This document shows positions 7,506 to 16,903 of a stretch of 64,000 nt of DNA, piece by piece. A model generated the notes under the pieces. It saw nothing but the letters and a program-made list of their open reading frames with translations, was not told the DNA's origin and ran no database searches. Every line of letters begins with the position of its first letter. Within the stretch, counting starts at the first letter, position 1. The DNA comes from Shewanella morhuae (GTDB taxonomy: Bacteria > Pseudomonadota > Gammaproteobacteria > Enterobacterales > Shewanellaceae), in NCBI RefSeq assembly GCF_900156405.1, contig NZ_FTNN01000015.1, positions 1 to 64,000 on the forward strand, written 5' to 3'. A program made the translations under genes and the position numbers.

Positions 7506-10391
7506 ATGGAACCCTCTACTACATCGCGCCGAAATTTTATCAAACAATGTGTTATTGGCGGGGTTGCCGTATATTCGGCCCCTTTATTATGGGAAATGAG
7601 TCGCGCCAATGCGGCGATGGTATCGCCAGAACTCGCCGCTCAATGGCAAACACAGGTCAATGGCCAATTCAAACCTAAATTTCGTAACGACGGCATAGCC
7701 AAAGTCACCGGACAAAAAGTGTATGGCCGTGACTACCGCGCCATGGATATGCAAGGTTGGCCTAAACAGCAAGGTTATGCATTCATTCTACGCACCACTG
7801 ATGCAGCCCATATTTACCAAGGCTTTTCCCTCGACCATCTGCCCGCTTCAGCTAAACCCTATAAGGTGATTACGGCGGCGGATCTTGTCCGAGATAACAT
7901 TACCTTGCCAGAGTTTTACGGTGACAACATGCTGTTGTCCGAAGGAAAAACCGCAGACTATCTCGGCCAAGCCGTTGCCATATTATTGTTTGATAATTTC
8001 CCAGCGTTTAAACAAGCAAAATCTTTATTACAATTTGACGCCAATTTATTGCAGTTTGGTGAAAAAACCGCATTTGTATCTGAGTCAAAAGACCCTTATG
8101 CCACTTGGCGGTTGATACGCGTTGAAGGCGAAAATGGTGCAAGAGAAGATATTTATAGCCCATTGCACGACGGGTTATTTTTCCCCAGTGTGAAAGACCG
8201 TAAACCAGAGTGGTTGAGTAATCCTAATGCCCAAGGCTCAGTGTCAGAACGTGGGATTTTTTATGCTGGTGAGATAGATAAGCAAATCACTGATGCCAAA
8301 GCCAATCAACAATGGCAAGTGCTAGAACGAGAATATCGCACTCAAATCATCGAGCCGATGATGATGGAACCCGAGGCCTTTAATGGCTGGTTTGACGCAG
8401 CTAGCCAAACATTTCATACAGTGGTTACCTCGCAATCGCCACAGGATTTTCAAGAAATGGCCGTACATATGCTGTCATCTGGGCCACTGGCGGGCAAGGT
8501 CAAACACTTAGTTGTGCACTCACCTTATATCGGCGGCGGTTTTGGTGCTAAAGATCACTCAATATTTCCTTATTATGGCGTGCTCACTGCTATGTATGCC
8601 AAGGGGCCTATTCGGCTCGCCAATGACAGATTTGAGCAATTTCAATCTGGTCTTAAACGTCATCCGTTTATCATGAAAAGTCGTTTAGCGGTTGATAAAT
8701 CGACCTTAAAAATTCAAGCATTAACGTCACAGATGACAATAGATGGCGGTGGACGTGTCAACTTTACCCCTTCGGTCGCCTCCGTTGGGGCAACGGCGAT
8801 GCAAAGCATTTACTACACTCCGCGTAACGATATTACTGCCACCGCTTATGCGTCACGTAACCCTGATGCGGGTTCGGTACGTGGTTACGGCACGCTGCAA
8901 TCGATGACTGCGATGGAATGCATGATCCACGAAATTGCCGACGAATTAAAAGTTGATCCCTTTAAACTGCGCGCCGCTAACGTGATGGAGTCAGGCCAGC
9001 GTAATACTCAAGGCGCAATTCCAAATGGCACTTTGCGCTATCGCGAAATGCTCGACATGGCAGAGCAAGATAGCGTATGGCAAAACCGCGTAGCCAGTAA
9101 AAAAGACTATGAAACCAAACACCCAGGAATGCGTTACGGGGTTGGGTTTGCTATTGCCACTAAAGATTATGGTACAGGTGCTGCGGCGCCGAGCGCGGTA
9201 ATTCGTTTATCCAAAGAAGGTAAAATAGCCCTAGATATTGGTTTTATTGAAATGGGCACGGGCACGCAAACCTCCCAAGCAGTATTGGTCAGCGATGCTC
9301 TAGGTAACTTTGCCGATGAGGTTAGGCTCGCCGAGGTCGATATTTGGAAAGCAATGCAATTAGTACAAACGGATAACCCTTATATTATTTCACAGCAACG
9401 CCAAGATGAAATGGCGGCTAACCCTCGCTGGACGCCTGTTAAAGCGATGGCATCGTCAGCATCAATGTCGGCCTATTATCAAAGCCATGTAACCCGTATC
9501 GCCGCTGAACTTATCTATCGTCACGGTTTATGGCCTGCGGCGGTATCAATTTGGAACGAATTGTATTTTAACACTCCAATGGGTTCGACTAATTTGCATA
9601 ATTCCCGCGATGGTCGCTGGGTTGACGGTAAATTAACCGCATTGGGCTTTCCCCCCCTGTCGATAGATATCATTGCCAAACGTGCCCACGACATGGGATT
9701 AGTCGTTGGCGTGATGGGCCATGCCTTTAATCGCTGGGCGTGGGCCGAAGCCGATTTTGACATTCTTGGCACTAAAGAGCGTTTAGCGCTGGATGCACTC
9801 GCGTTGCAATACGGTGAAGCGAGTCCGACTTTTGCAACCACTTTCAATCCCAAAGACCGCCAAGCCAGCATGACATCTAACGGCTATCATTTAATCGATC
9901 GTCAAGCGATTAGCTATCCAAAGGCCGAGCTAAACAACGCGATGGTGACTTACTACGCCCCCTGCGCCACTTTGGTAGAAGTGGCGATTAATGAAGGAAA
10001 TGGTGAGGTCACATTACTGAGTGCTCATACTTGGTTAGAGGCGGGTAAAGTGATCGTTAAAGAACTGGTCGAAGGACAAATTCAAGGCGGGCTCGCCATG
10101 GGAATTGGGCATGCACTGCATGAAGGTTTACCCCCCTTTGAAGACGGTGCGGGTAATGGCACATGGAATCTGAATCGCTATCAAGTATCGTTAGCAAGGC
10201 ATGTGGGGGTGTGGAAACAACGCCATACTATCTTGCCGCAACTATCTGACACAGATCCCACCCGTGGTATTGCTGAAGTGGTGATGATCCCAGTGGTCGC
10301 AGCCTTGATTGAGGCCGTGTATCAAGCAACTCAAGTGCGTTTTTACGAATTACCAATGACCGCAAAAAAAATTAAGGAGGCCATGGCATGA
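7506..10391 (+). CDS. xanthine dehydrogenase family molybdopterin-binding subunit, Tat-exported
   Basis: The 961-residue catalytic subunit of a molybdenum hydroxylase (aldehyde or N-heterocycle oxidising type). It starts with a Tat signal (TSRRNFIKQCVIGGVAVYSA), so the folded enzyme is exported to the periplasm. An Ald_Xan_dh_C hammerhead domain is followed by the molybdopterin-binding region with GGGFGAKD at 343-350, GSVRGYGTLQ, MGTGTQTSQ and the C-terminal GIAE, where Glu924 fits the catalytic glutamate. It is the first gene of a three-gene operon and overlaps the next by 4 bases (ATGA). No FAD subunit or dedicated cofactor maturation gene is nearby, as in IorAB-type or nicotinate dehydrogenase-type enzymes that pass electrons to cytochrome c. 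The substrate cannot be told from sequence. Confidence 0.92.
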   Translation: MEPSTTSRRNFIKQCVIGGVAVYSAPLLWEMSRANAAMVSPELAAQWQTQVNGQFKPKFRNDGIAKVTGQKVYGRDYRAMDMQGWPKQQGYAFILRTTDAAHIYQGFSLDHLPASAKPYKVITAADLVRDNITLPEFYGDNMLLSEGKTADYLGQAVAILLFDNFPAFKQAKSLLQFDANLLQFGEKTAFVSESKDPYATWRLIRVEGENGAREDIYSPLHDGLFFPSVKDRKPEWLSNPNAQGSVSERGIFYAGEIDKQITDAKANQQWQVLEREYRTQIIEPMMMEPEAFNGWFDAASQTFHTVVTSQSPQDFQEMAVHMLSSGPLAGKVKHLVVHSPYIGGGFGAKDHSIFPYYGVLTAMYAKGPIRLANDRFEQFQSGLKRHPFIMKSRLAVDKSTLKIQALTSQMTIDGGGRVNFTPSVASVGATAMQSIYYTPRNDITATAYASRNPDAGSVRGYGTLQSMTAMECMIHEIADELKVDPFKLRAANVMESGQRNTQGAIPNGTLRYREMLDMAEQDSVWQNRVASKKDYETKHPGMRYGVGFAIATKDYGTGAAAPSAVIRLSKEGKIALDIGFIEMGTGTQTSQAVLVSDALGNFADEVRLAEVDIWKAMQLVQTDNPYIISQQRQDEMAANPRWTPVKAMASSASMSAYYQSHVTRIAAELIYRHGLWPAAVSIWNELYFNTPMGSTNLHNSRDGRWVDGKLTALGFPPLSIDIIAKRAHDMGLVVGVMGHAFNRWAWAEADFDILGTKERLALDALALQYGEASPTFATTFNPKDRQASMTSNGYHLIDRQAISYPKAELNNAMVTYYAPCATLVEVAINEGNGEVTLLSAHTWLEAGKVIVKELVEGQIQGGLAMGIGHALHEGLPPFEDGAGNGTWNLNRYQVSLARHVGVWKQRHTILPQLSDTDPTRGIAEVVMIPVVAALIEAVYQATQVRFYELPMTAKKIKEAMA

Positions 10392-10921
10392 GCCAGTCTA
10401 TTAAACTGACCATTAACAACCAAGCCGTAGGCCCGATTGATGTCGCTGATGGCGTAATGATGATTGAGTTCTTACACGAGTACGTCAACCTCACTGGTAC
10501 TAAATTTGGTTGCGGTGCAGGCGTATGCCACGCCTGCACTGTGTTAGTCGATGACGAGCAAGGCATTAGCGAAGTAGTTCGTACTTGTATCAATGGTGTC
10601 GAGCGTTTTAATGGTAAACGCATTCGCACCATTGAAGGGCATGCCAAACAAAACTCCCTTGGCGAAATTACCGCGCTAAGCCCTGTGCAAGAGGCATTTT
10701 TAGAACATTTCTCCTTTCAATGCGGCTGGTGCACCCCAGGGTTTGTTAACGAATCGACCGCGCTACTTGAGCGGCTAAAGCGCAAACCTATTGCTAAAGA
10801 TCAAGTTGAAAAAGTCATTGAAGATGCATTAAGTGAACATGTATGCCGTTGTACTGGCTACGTAAAATACTATGCAGCCGTTAAAGATCTGATCCTCAAC
10901 ACTAAGGGGTTAACCCTGTGA
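10388..10921 (+). CDS. [2Fe-2S] subunit of molybdenum hydroxylase
   Basis: A 177-residue iron-sulfur subunit that carries electrons from the molybdenum centre. The N-terminal plant-type ferredoxin domain has CGAGVCHAC (Cys42, 47, 50) and a fourth cysteine at 67. The C-terminal helical domain has CGWC and CRCTG for the second cluster. There is no signal peptide, so it probably crosses the membrane as a complex with the Tat-bearing large subunit. Its start overlaps the large-subunit stop by 4 bases, and its stop overlaps the cytochrome gene start, so the three are translationally coupled. Usual length is 150-180. Confidence 0.95.
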   Translation: MSQSIKLTINNQAVGPIDVADGVMMIEFLHEYVNLTGTKFGCGAGVCHACTVLVDDEQGISEVVRTCINGVERFNGKRIRTIEGHAKQNSLGEITALSPVQEAFLEHFSFQCGWCTPGFVNESTALLERLKRKPIAKDQVEKVIEDALSEHVCRCTGYVKYYAAVKDLILNTKGLTL

Positions 10922-12195
10922 TGATATCAAGCCACCAGCGCCATTTCCCGCGCCTTAAAAGGATACAAAATCTGCTGAGCCATAACCTACTACTCACTTT
11001 AGGTCTAGGTTTGCTCGCCTGTTCCAGCAGCGCTGCCGATGATAGCAATAGCAGTAAAAGTGGCGATATTGCCCGTGGTGCTTACCTAATGAAGATAGGC
11101 GACTGCGTGGCTTGCCATACCGCTGTAGGCGGCCGCGAACTAGCCGGTGGCCTGCCATTTGAAACCCCTTTTGGGGCGGTGTACTCAACCAATATCACCT
11201 CCGATAAAGAAACCGGCATTGGTAAATACAACTACGAAGACTTTTTTGATGCCATGCACCATGGCGTTGGTATTAACGGCAATCTCTACCCAGCGATGCC
11301 CTACACCTCCTACAGTCTGTTAACTGATGAAGATACCAAAGCAATTTATGCCTATTTGATGAGTACCAAACCCATCAAACAGGCAAACCGAGACAATGAT
11401 GTGTCTTTTCCATTTAATTTACGTTTTGGCCTTAAGGCATGGAACTTAGTCGCCCACGATGCCAAGATATTTACTCCGAGCAAAGACAAGAGTGAGCATT
11501 GGAATCGCGGTAATTACTTAGTTAATGCTCTCGGCCATTGTGGTGAGTGCCATACGCCGCGCGACTCGTTATTTGCCATGGAGCAGGATAAGCACTTTCA
11601 AGGTGCAATTATCGAAGGGCTTGAAGCATCAAACATTACTCCTAGTGAACTTAACCGACAAAACTGGACACATGGGGATCTAAAGTCGCTATTTACTAAA
11701 GGTTACTCCCGTAAAGGCACGGTTTTTGGTGGCATGTATCCTGTGGTATACCATAGCTTTAGTTATTTAACCGATGACGATATGCAGGCAGTCAGTAGTT
11801 ATCTACTCGATACTGATGAGGTTATTGAACCACAAGCTCTCACTTTTAATGGCCACAAGCCAGAGTTACCAGGCTATACGCTCTATAAAGGTTATTGCGC
11901 TGGTTGCCATGGCCAAAATGGCGAAGGTAAACCTAATGTTGCCCCCGCAATGGCTGGCAATGCCACATTAGATAAAGCCAGTGTGCACAATGTCGTTGCT
12001 GTAATGCTTAAGGGAATTAATAGCCAGCATTACAATAGCACCACCAGCTTTTATGCTATGCCAGGTTATGCTGATGAGTTACACGACGAGCAAATTAGAG
12101 ACTTAGCAAATTATCTGCGACTCACTTGGAGTACGCAGCCGGGTAATCTTGATGTGAAAACCATACATAATTTAAAAGAAGTCATACTAAAATAA
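10918..12195 (+). CDS. triheme c-type cytochrome lipoprotein, electron acceptor of the hydroxylase
   Basis: A 425-residue protein with three c-type heme sites: CVACH at 63-67, CGECH in the middle and CAGCH near residue 325. Each sits in its own cytochrome c domain, as in alcohol dehydrogenase or nicotinate dehydrogenase cytochrome subunits. The N-terminal stretch ends in the lipobox LLAC (Cys35), so it is probably anchored as a lipoprotein on the periplasmic side. The start may be GTG 10918 or ATG 10921; both overlap the preceding stop. It likely takes electrons from the iron-sulfur subunit and passes them to the respiratory chain. A bidirectional terminator follows. Confidence 0.92.
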   Translation: MMISSHQRHFPRLKRIQNLLSHNLLLTLGLGLLACSSSAADDSNSSKSGDIARGAYLMKIGDCVACHTAVGGRELAGGLPFETPFGAVYSTNITSDKETGIGKYNYEDFFDAMHHGVGINGNLYPAMPYTSYSLLTDEDTKAIYAYLMSTKPIKQANRDNDVSFPFNLRFGLKAWNLVAHDAKIFTPSKDKSEHWNRGNYLVNALGHCGECHTPRDSLFAMEQDKHFQGAIIEGLEASNITPSELNRQNWTHGDLKSLFTKGYSRKGTVFGGMYPVVYHSFSYLTDDDMQAVSSYLLDTDEVIEPQALTFNGHKPELPGYTLYKGYCAGCHGQNGEGKPNVAPAMAGNATLDKASVHNVVAVMLKGINSQHYNSTTSFYAMPGYADELHDEQIRDLANYLRLTWSTQPGNLDVKTIHNLKEVILK

Positions 12196-12232
12196 TGCTA
12201 ATCACCTGAATATTCTAATATTAAAATCCTCA

Positions 12233-12262
12233 AAAAAAGCCAACCTCAAGGTTGGCTTTTTT
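12233..12262. terminator. bidirectional terminator between cytochrome and chemoreceptor genes
   Basis: AAAAAAGCCAACC (12233-12245), loop TCAA, GGTTGGCTTTTTT (12250-12262). Both arms end in A or T runs, so it serves the hydroxylase operon on + and the chemoreceptor gene on -. Confidence 0.9.
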
Positions 12263-12291
12263 ATAAATGGAGATTTTACTAAAGATGGCAT

Positions 12292-13599
12292 TTACGATTT
12301 CATGGTATCGACCATTTCAACAAACCGCGCGACGCCTTGAGTTATTTCACCTAAGCCCCTTGATACTTCACTAATACTTTCTTGACCATGCAGTGCGATA
12401 CCCGAGACTGAGCCCAGCATTTCGCCCATCTGATTAATGAGTGAATGATTAGTTTCAACCACTCGGGCGATTTCAGCGGTGGCTTCAGCGGTATTATTGG
12501 CCAGTTTACGCACTTCATCGGCCACGACTGAAAAGCCTCTTCCGGCATCACCTGCGCGCGCGGCTTCAATAGCCGCATTTAATGCCAGTAGATTAGTTTG
12601 GTCAGCAATAGAGCGAATGGTAACGACAATCTCAGTAATACTTTTTGACTGTGCTTTAAGCTGCTCACCCGTTTGAGAAGCAGATTTAACCCGAGCGGCA
12701 ATGTCGCAAGAAGTTTGTACCGCATCATTTAGAACTTGTACTGCATTACTGGTAACTTGACTGGTTTGTTCTGAGGTCACAGCCGCTTGCTCCACGGCAT
12801 TAAGCGCAGCAGTAACTCTTGCTGTGATATCAGAGGCAAATTTAATCACTTTATAAACAACCCCATTTTCATCAAAAATAGGGTTGTATGTTGCCTCTAA
12901 CCAGATAACTTCCCCATGTCCGTTGATCCGCTTAAAGCGCCCAGAAAAATGCTGACCTTGGGATAATAAGTTCCAAAAATTAGGGTTAGCGCGATAATAA
13001 CTCTCTTCACAAAATAATTTATGATGCTTACCGATAATATCGTCTTGTCGGTATCCCATGGTATCGAGAAAGTTTTGATTGGCTGAGAGTACAATTCCCG
13101 ATGGGGTAAATTCAATTGTCGCCAATGATTTATTAAGCGCTTCTAGCACAGCATTTTGATTCTTGAGTGCGTTGTGTATTGTAGTGATGTCGTTAGCCAC
13201 TTTAAGCACTTTAGTGACCTTGCCAGTGCTATCAACAATCGGAAAATAACTTGCCTCAAGGTAAATAGGTTGCTTATTTTTTTTAAAACGTAAGAAAGTC
13301 CCGCGCTGGGATTTACCCGCAGCAAGATCTTGCCAAAACTGTTGATATTCGAACGATGAGGTGTAGTGATTATCGCAAAAAATTCGATGATGCTTACCTA
13401 CAATATCAGATAACTGATAACCCATAGCGGCAAGAAAAAGCTCATTCGCATCTAAAATGGTGCCATCAGCACTAAAGCTAATATAGGCCGTATTCACTTT
13501 GACGGCATTCAACTCATCTTCGATAGACATCAAATATCGAAGGTGTTCAGCATCTAATTGTTTAATATTGTCATTTTTCTTTTTGCTCGTAAAAAACAT
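12292..13599 (-). CDS. soluble PAS-PAS methyl-accepting chemotaxis protein (BdlA-like)
   Basis: A 435-residue cytoplasmic chemoreceptor with the same layout as the gene at 5723. Two PAS domains (about 30-145 and 155-265) both carry the signature GKHHRIFCD and GKHHKLFCE. The signalling domain has [20 protein letters not shown] and [10 protein letters not shown]. There are no membrane segments or HAMP. The ATG at 13599 ([10 protein letters not shown]) has AGGG nine bases upstream; an extension of nine codons to 13626 is possible but less likely. It reads towards the hydroxylase operon and shares its terminator. Its ligand is unknown; heme or FAD binding is a possibility for this PAS type. Confidence 0.9.
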   Translation of the reverse strand: MFFTSKKKNDNIKQLDAEHLRYLMSIEDELNAVKVNTAYISFSADGTILDANELFLAAMGYQLSDIVGKHHRIFCDNHYTSSFEYQQFWQDLAAGKSQRGTFLRFKKNKQPIYLEASYFPIVDSTGKVTKVLKVANDITTIHNALKNQNAVLEALNKSLATIEFTPSGIVLSANQNFLDTMGYRQDDIIGKHHKLFCEESYYRANPNFWNLLSQGQHFSGRFKRINGHGEVIWLEATYNPIFDENGVVYKVIKFASDITARVTAALNAVEQAAVTSEQTSQVTSNAVQVLNDAVQTSCDIAARVKSASQTGEQLKAQSKSITEIVVTIRSIADQTNLLALNAAIEAARAGDAGRGFSVVADEVRKLANNTAEATAEIARVVETNHSLINQMGEMLGSVSGIALHGQESISEVSRGLGEITQGVARFVEMVDTMKS

Positions 13600-13976
13600 A
13601 TTATCTATCCCTATAAAATATAACACTCCTTACCTATGTCTCGCGGCAAACGGTTATAGCAAAGCAAGAAAAACTCGATATTCAATTGCAGCTCTTGGTA
13701 TACAAGATATTGAAATTCATCTACTTCATCATAAGCATATTTATAAGATAGTGTGCAAAAAGCAACATGTCCACAACATAATGATTTTGGGTTAATAGTT
13801 TGAAAATTAACCCGCGATAAGACTAAGTTATATGTAAGTACGTCATCAATTTTATTAACTCGCAACCCGACTAAAAATGATGGGTTATCCCCCAGGTACG
13901 GTTGTGCACTCACGCAACCCATCATTCTTTAAGTGCATTCTTTAAGTGCAGTTAACTCAATAAATAAGACGGCATA
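13600..13976. other. intergenic between chemoreceptor and hydrolase genes
   Basis: About 380 bases. A 104-codon frame on the minus strand from 13925 starts inside a terminator stem and overlaps the chemoreceptor start, so I do not accept it as a gene. ATTCTTTAAGTGC is tandemly duplicated at 13924-13949. Confidence 0.5.
13876..13926 (-). terminator. terminator of dienelactone hydrolase-like gene
   Basis: On the minus strand AATGATGGGTT pairs with AACCCATCATT (bases 13916-13926 with 13876-13886), with a long 29-base loop and a T-run continuing after the second arm. It lies 50 bases past the stop of the hydrolase gene. Confidence 0.65.
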
Positions 13977-14960
13977 TTACTCGCCACGCAGTTTTGTTTC
14001 GAAAAAAGCTAAACTACGCGACCAAGCAAGTTCTGCAGTGGCTTTATCATATCGGCCAGTGGAATCGTTATGGAACCCGTGCTGTACATTCGGGTACAGG
14101 TACGCAATATAATCGGCTTTATTGGCTTTTAACTGAGTTTCGTATTCTGCCCAAGTGTCATTAACACGTTGGTCAAGCTCAGCAAACTGCAACATTAATA
14201 GGCCCTTTACCTGACTGCGTAAAGGTATAGCCGCTGGGGTTCCATAAAATGGTACGCCCGCATTAAGATCATCAGCAATGGTGGCGGCTAACATATTGAC
14301 GATATAACCGCCAAAACAAAAGCCGACCGCCCCCAATTTGCCATTGCTCTGCGGATGAGCTTTTAAAAACTGCGCCGCGGCAATAAAGTCTTGTTCTATT
14401 TTGGCTTTATCTAAACTACTTTGCATGGCGCGGCCCGCATCATCATTACCGGGATAGCCACCCAGTGAATACAGTGCGTCGGGAGCAAAGGCGATATAAC
14501 CTTGCGCCGCTAAACGGCGAGCAACATCTTCTATATAAGGATTTAAACCTCTGTTTTCATGTATAACTAATACCACTGCGGCTTTTTTACTGGGATCTAA
14601 ACTTCTCGCTTCACCATCGGTGCTTGCAGCAATGAGTAATTCATCGGGGATCACTAAATAGCCGCGCCCTTCACCATAGCCATTGGGTGAGGGAAACTTC
14701 ACATAACTTGCTTGAATAGCGGGGTCATTAAAGGACACTTGCTCGGCGAAGGCATAATTTGGCAATAATGCCCCCGTAAGCGTGGTCATGGTAAATCCTA
14801 ACGCGACGAGCCCTGCAAGGCGCCCCATAAACTCACGGCGATCAATAATGCCGTGGGCATATTCGTCATACCAGTCAAAGGCTTCTTGCGGAATCGCAGA
14901 TGTATTACGTTCAATCCGCGGGTTTATTGTCACTTGAGTTTGCTTATCTTGTGGTGCCAT
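13977..14960 (-). CDS. dienelactone hydrolase family protein, Tat-exported
   Basis: A 327-residue alpha/beta hydrolase of the dienelactone hydrolase family. Residues 39-72 form a Tat-like signal (DRREFMGRLAG and a hydrophobic stretch ending NYAFA), preceded by an unusually long leader as in YghX-type homologues. The catalytic triad is visible: Cys215 in GFCFGG, Asp263 in AELDQR and His294 in VQHGFH. Substrate unknown; family members cleave lactones or small esters. GGAGGTAC stands six bases upstream of the ATG. It is a single gene with its own terminator. Proximity to the molybdenum hydroxylase, which is also Tat-exported, may mean a shared substrate route, but this is inference. Confidence 0.9.
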   Translation of the reverse strand: MAPQDKQTQVTINPRIERNTSAIPQEAFDWYDEYAHGIIDRREFMGRLAGLVALGFTMTTLTGALLPNYAFAEQVSFNDPAIQASYVKFPSPNGYGEGRGYLVIPDELLIAASTDGEARSLDPSKKAAVVLVIHENRGLNPYIEDVARRLAAQGYIAFAPDALYSLGGYPGNDDAGRAMQSSLDKAKIEQDFIAAAQFLKAHPQSNGKLGAVGFCFGGYIVNMLAATIADDLNAGVPFYGTPAAIPLRSQVKGLLMLQFAELDQRVNDTWAEYETQLKANKADYIAYLYPNVQHGFHNDSTGRYDKATAELAWSRSLAFFETKLRGE

Positions 14961-15415
14961 GTTGTACCTCCATTGAACAAGCTAACTACTGGTAGTCTGT
15001 TTTCCCTAGCTTGAGAGTTATAAAGTTGTGAAGATGCACTAGAGAGTAAAGGAAGAATTGCACCAATGGCAATGTTAGCGGTTGCCATTTTGTAAATAAC
15101 ACTCGATCTATATCAATGAGGGTATTGGCGTAATAATCAGCAGATAGCAAAAAATTCAAAATGCAGGTGATGATTCGAATTAAGCCTGTTCGACGATTGC
15201 TTAACCCTAGAGCAATATATTGAAGGGAGATAGGTGGGCCATTAACTACAAACTTCAAAATGATCAAATGTTTCGAACGAGACGACCTTTAAGGTCGTCT
15301 GCCGAGAATTAATTAACACACTTATTAGCGCACTTATTTACACATTACTTGCATAGAAATTTATGATTTAAATATAATTAACGCTTTGTTTAAAATAATT
15401 AAAACCATTACAACC
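14961..15415. other. intergenic, contains a perfect inverted repeat
   Basis: 455 bases between the hydrolase start and the pbpG stop. A 93-codon minus frame (14986-15267) lacks a ribosome site and any family features. The stretch holds the hydrolase promoter and the palindrome at 15280-15300. Confidence 0.4.
15280..15300. repeat. perfect 10-1-10 inverted repeat
   Basis: AGACGACCTT, one T, AAGGTCGTCT. There is no T-run on either side, so it is not a typical terminator. It lies 320 bases upstream of the hydrolase start and 116 bases beyond the pbpG stop on the minus strand. It could be a regulator site or an mRNA 3' stem-loop for pbpG. Confidence 0.5.
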
Positions 15416-16387
15416 TTAGGTTTTGCTCAACTTAGCTAGTTGCTGCTGGCTACGTTGTTTTTTATACAGCTTTGCTTCGGCAGGAATAGGAGTCACTTTA
15501 CCCGTTTCTAACCAGTTACGTAGACGGTTAGCATCGGCAATATGTGTATATTTACCGTAGGCATCAAGCACGACAAAGGCGACTTGGCGTTTTGCCATTT
15601 CAGTGCGCATCACTAAACAATGCCCCGCTTCGTTAGTGAAGCCAGTTTTAGTCAGATGGATATTCCAGTTATCTTTATAAACCAATCGGTTAGTATTACG
15701 AAAATCCAAATTATATCTTGGCTTAGCAAAGGTAACTGTCTTTTTCTCGGTCGAGCTTAATTGGCCTAGCATGGGATAACCCTCACTGGCTTTAAGCAGC
15801 ACGATAAGATCGCTAGCGCTGGAGACGTTTTTATAGGACAAACCCGTAGGTTCAACATAGCGGGTATTTTTCATGCCAAGCGCTTTAGCCTTGGCATTCA
15901 TTGCCTTAATAAAAGCTTTATGGCCACCGGGATAATGGTGGGCAAGACTTGCAGCAGCACGGTTTTCAGATGACATTAACGTCAGCAGTAACATATCTTT
16001 ACGGCTAATCTCACTGCCAATACGCACCCGAGAATAAACGCCGCGCATTTCTTTTGTCTCACTAATATTAATTGCTAACTTTTGATCCATTGCGAGTTTT
16101 GCATCAAGGGTCACCATCGCCGTCATCAGCTTAGTCACTGAAGCAATGGGTACTACAGCATTAGGGTTACTCGAATATAAAACCTCATTGGTTTTAAGGT
16201 CAACCACCATGGCACTACTCGATGCCACCTCTTGCTGTTTCATTATTACTTTTTTAACGGTACTTTTGCTGGCATAGCTAGCATAGTTAACTGGGACAGG
16301 AGCCGAATCGGCAGAATGCGCTGTCGTGGCAACAGTCATACTGCTGCATACAAGGATAAAACTACTGAGTAGTAAACGGATCTTCAT
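15416..16387 (-). CDS. pbpG: D-alanyl-D-alanine endopeptidase (PBP7)
   Basis: A 323-residue low-molecular-weight penicillin-binding protein of the S11 family that cuts D-Ala-mDAP cross-links in peptidoglycan. It has a signal peptide ending near HSA at about 26. The active-site motifs are S83-V-T-K86, SSEN (SxN) and KTG in [13 protein letters not shown]. Length (E. coli PBP7 is 310) and the lack of the PBP5 C-terminal domain and amphipathic anchor fit PbpG. It stands alone. Confidence 0.93.
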   Translation of the reverse strand: MKIRLLLSSFILVCSSMTVATTAHSADSAPVPVNYASYASKSTVKKVIMKQQEVASSSAMVVDLKTNEVLYSSNPNAVVPIASVTKLMTAMVTLDAKLAMDQKLAINISETKEMRGVYSRVRIGSEISRKDMLLLTLMSSENRAAASLAHHYPGGHKAFIKAMNAKAKALGMKNTRYVEPTGLSYKNVSSASDLIVLLKASEGYPMLGQLSSTEKKTVTFAKPRYNLDFRNTNRLVYKDNWNIHLTKTGFTNEAGHCLVMRTEMAKRQVAFVVLDAYGKYTHIADANRLRNWLETGKVTPIPAEAKLYKKQRSQQQLAKLSKT

Positions 16388-16903
16388 TTAAGTTTCACTG
16401 AATAAAAAAGGGATCGATTGTGCTATGGCACAAGGTTTGGCTAAGTATAGGAGTTCTTCAGCGAAAGAAATAGAATGTAAATAGATTTTTATCTGCAAGA
16501 TCAGCACTTTCTTGCCGATTTGCCGATGTTAAATCAGCTTAACCTGTCATTAACTTTCAATAATCGAGCGGCTAGATACAAACTTTTGACCTACTACAGT
16601 CAGTACCTCTTTAAAAAAGAGTTTTTACAGTAGAATCATTGGCAATAAAAATAATATACAAGTTTTTATACTTTCCACGAAAACTACACAGTAAGATCAG
16701 TTAAAAATGCGTTTGGGATATTCTAAAGCGCCCACGAATACAATGTATTTCAACTTAGTACAGCATGTCATATTTTAGCGGATTAATCTCACGCAAAAAA
16801 AAAGGCGCATAACTGAGAAGGTGTTAGCGCCCGAAGAGGCAAATTTGCCAAAATTGAGATGTGTAAATTCAAGCCATAAAACTCACGCGATAAAATTCAA
16901 AAT
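16388..16903. other. intergenic between pbpG promoter and lrgB end
   Basis: About 515 AT-rich bases. It holds the pbpG promoter on the minus strand and the lrgAB terminator at 16795-16831. No gene is supported. Confidence 0.5.
16795..16831 (-). terminator. terminator of lrgAB operon
   Basis: On the minus strand GGCGCTAAC pairs with GTTATGCGCC with one bulged base, and is followed by nine T. It lies about 70 bases beyond the lrgB stop. Confidence 0.75.

Noticed and set aside
7381..7599. 72-codon plus-strand frame before the hydroxylase gene
   Set aside because: Overlaps the strongly supported Tat leader out of frame and has no recognisable features.
13611..13925. 104-codon minus-strand frame between the chemoreceptor and hydrolase genes
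   Set aside because: Its ATG lies in the arm of the hydrolase terminator and its end overlaps the chemoreceptor start; no signal or family pattern.
14986..15267. 93-codon minus-strand frame
   Set aside because: No ribosome site, unusual residue mix, and it covers the region where the hydrolase promoter should be.
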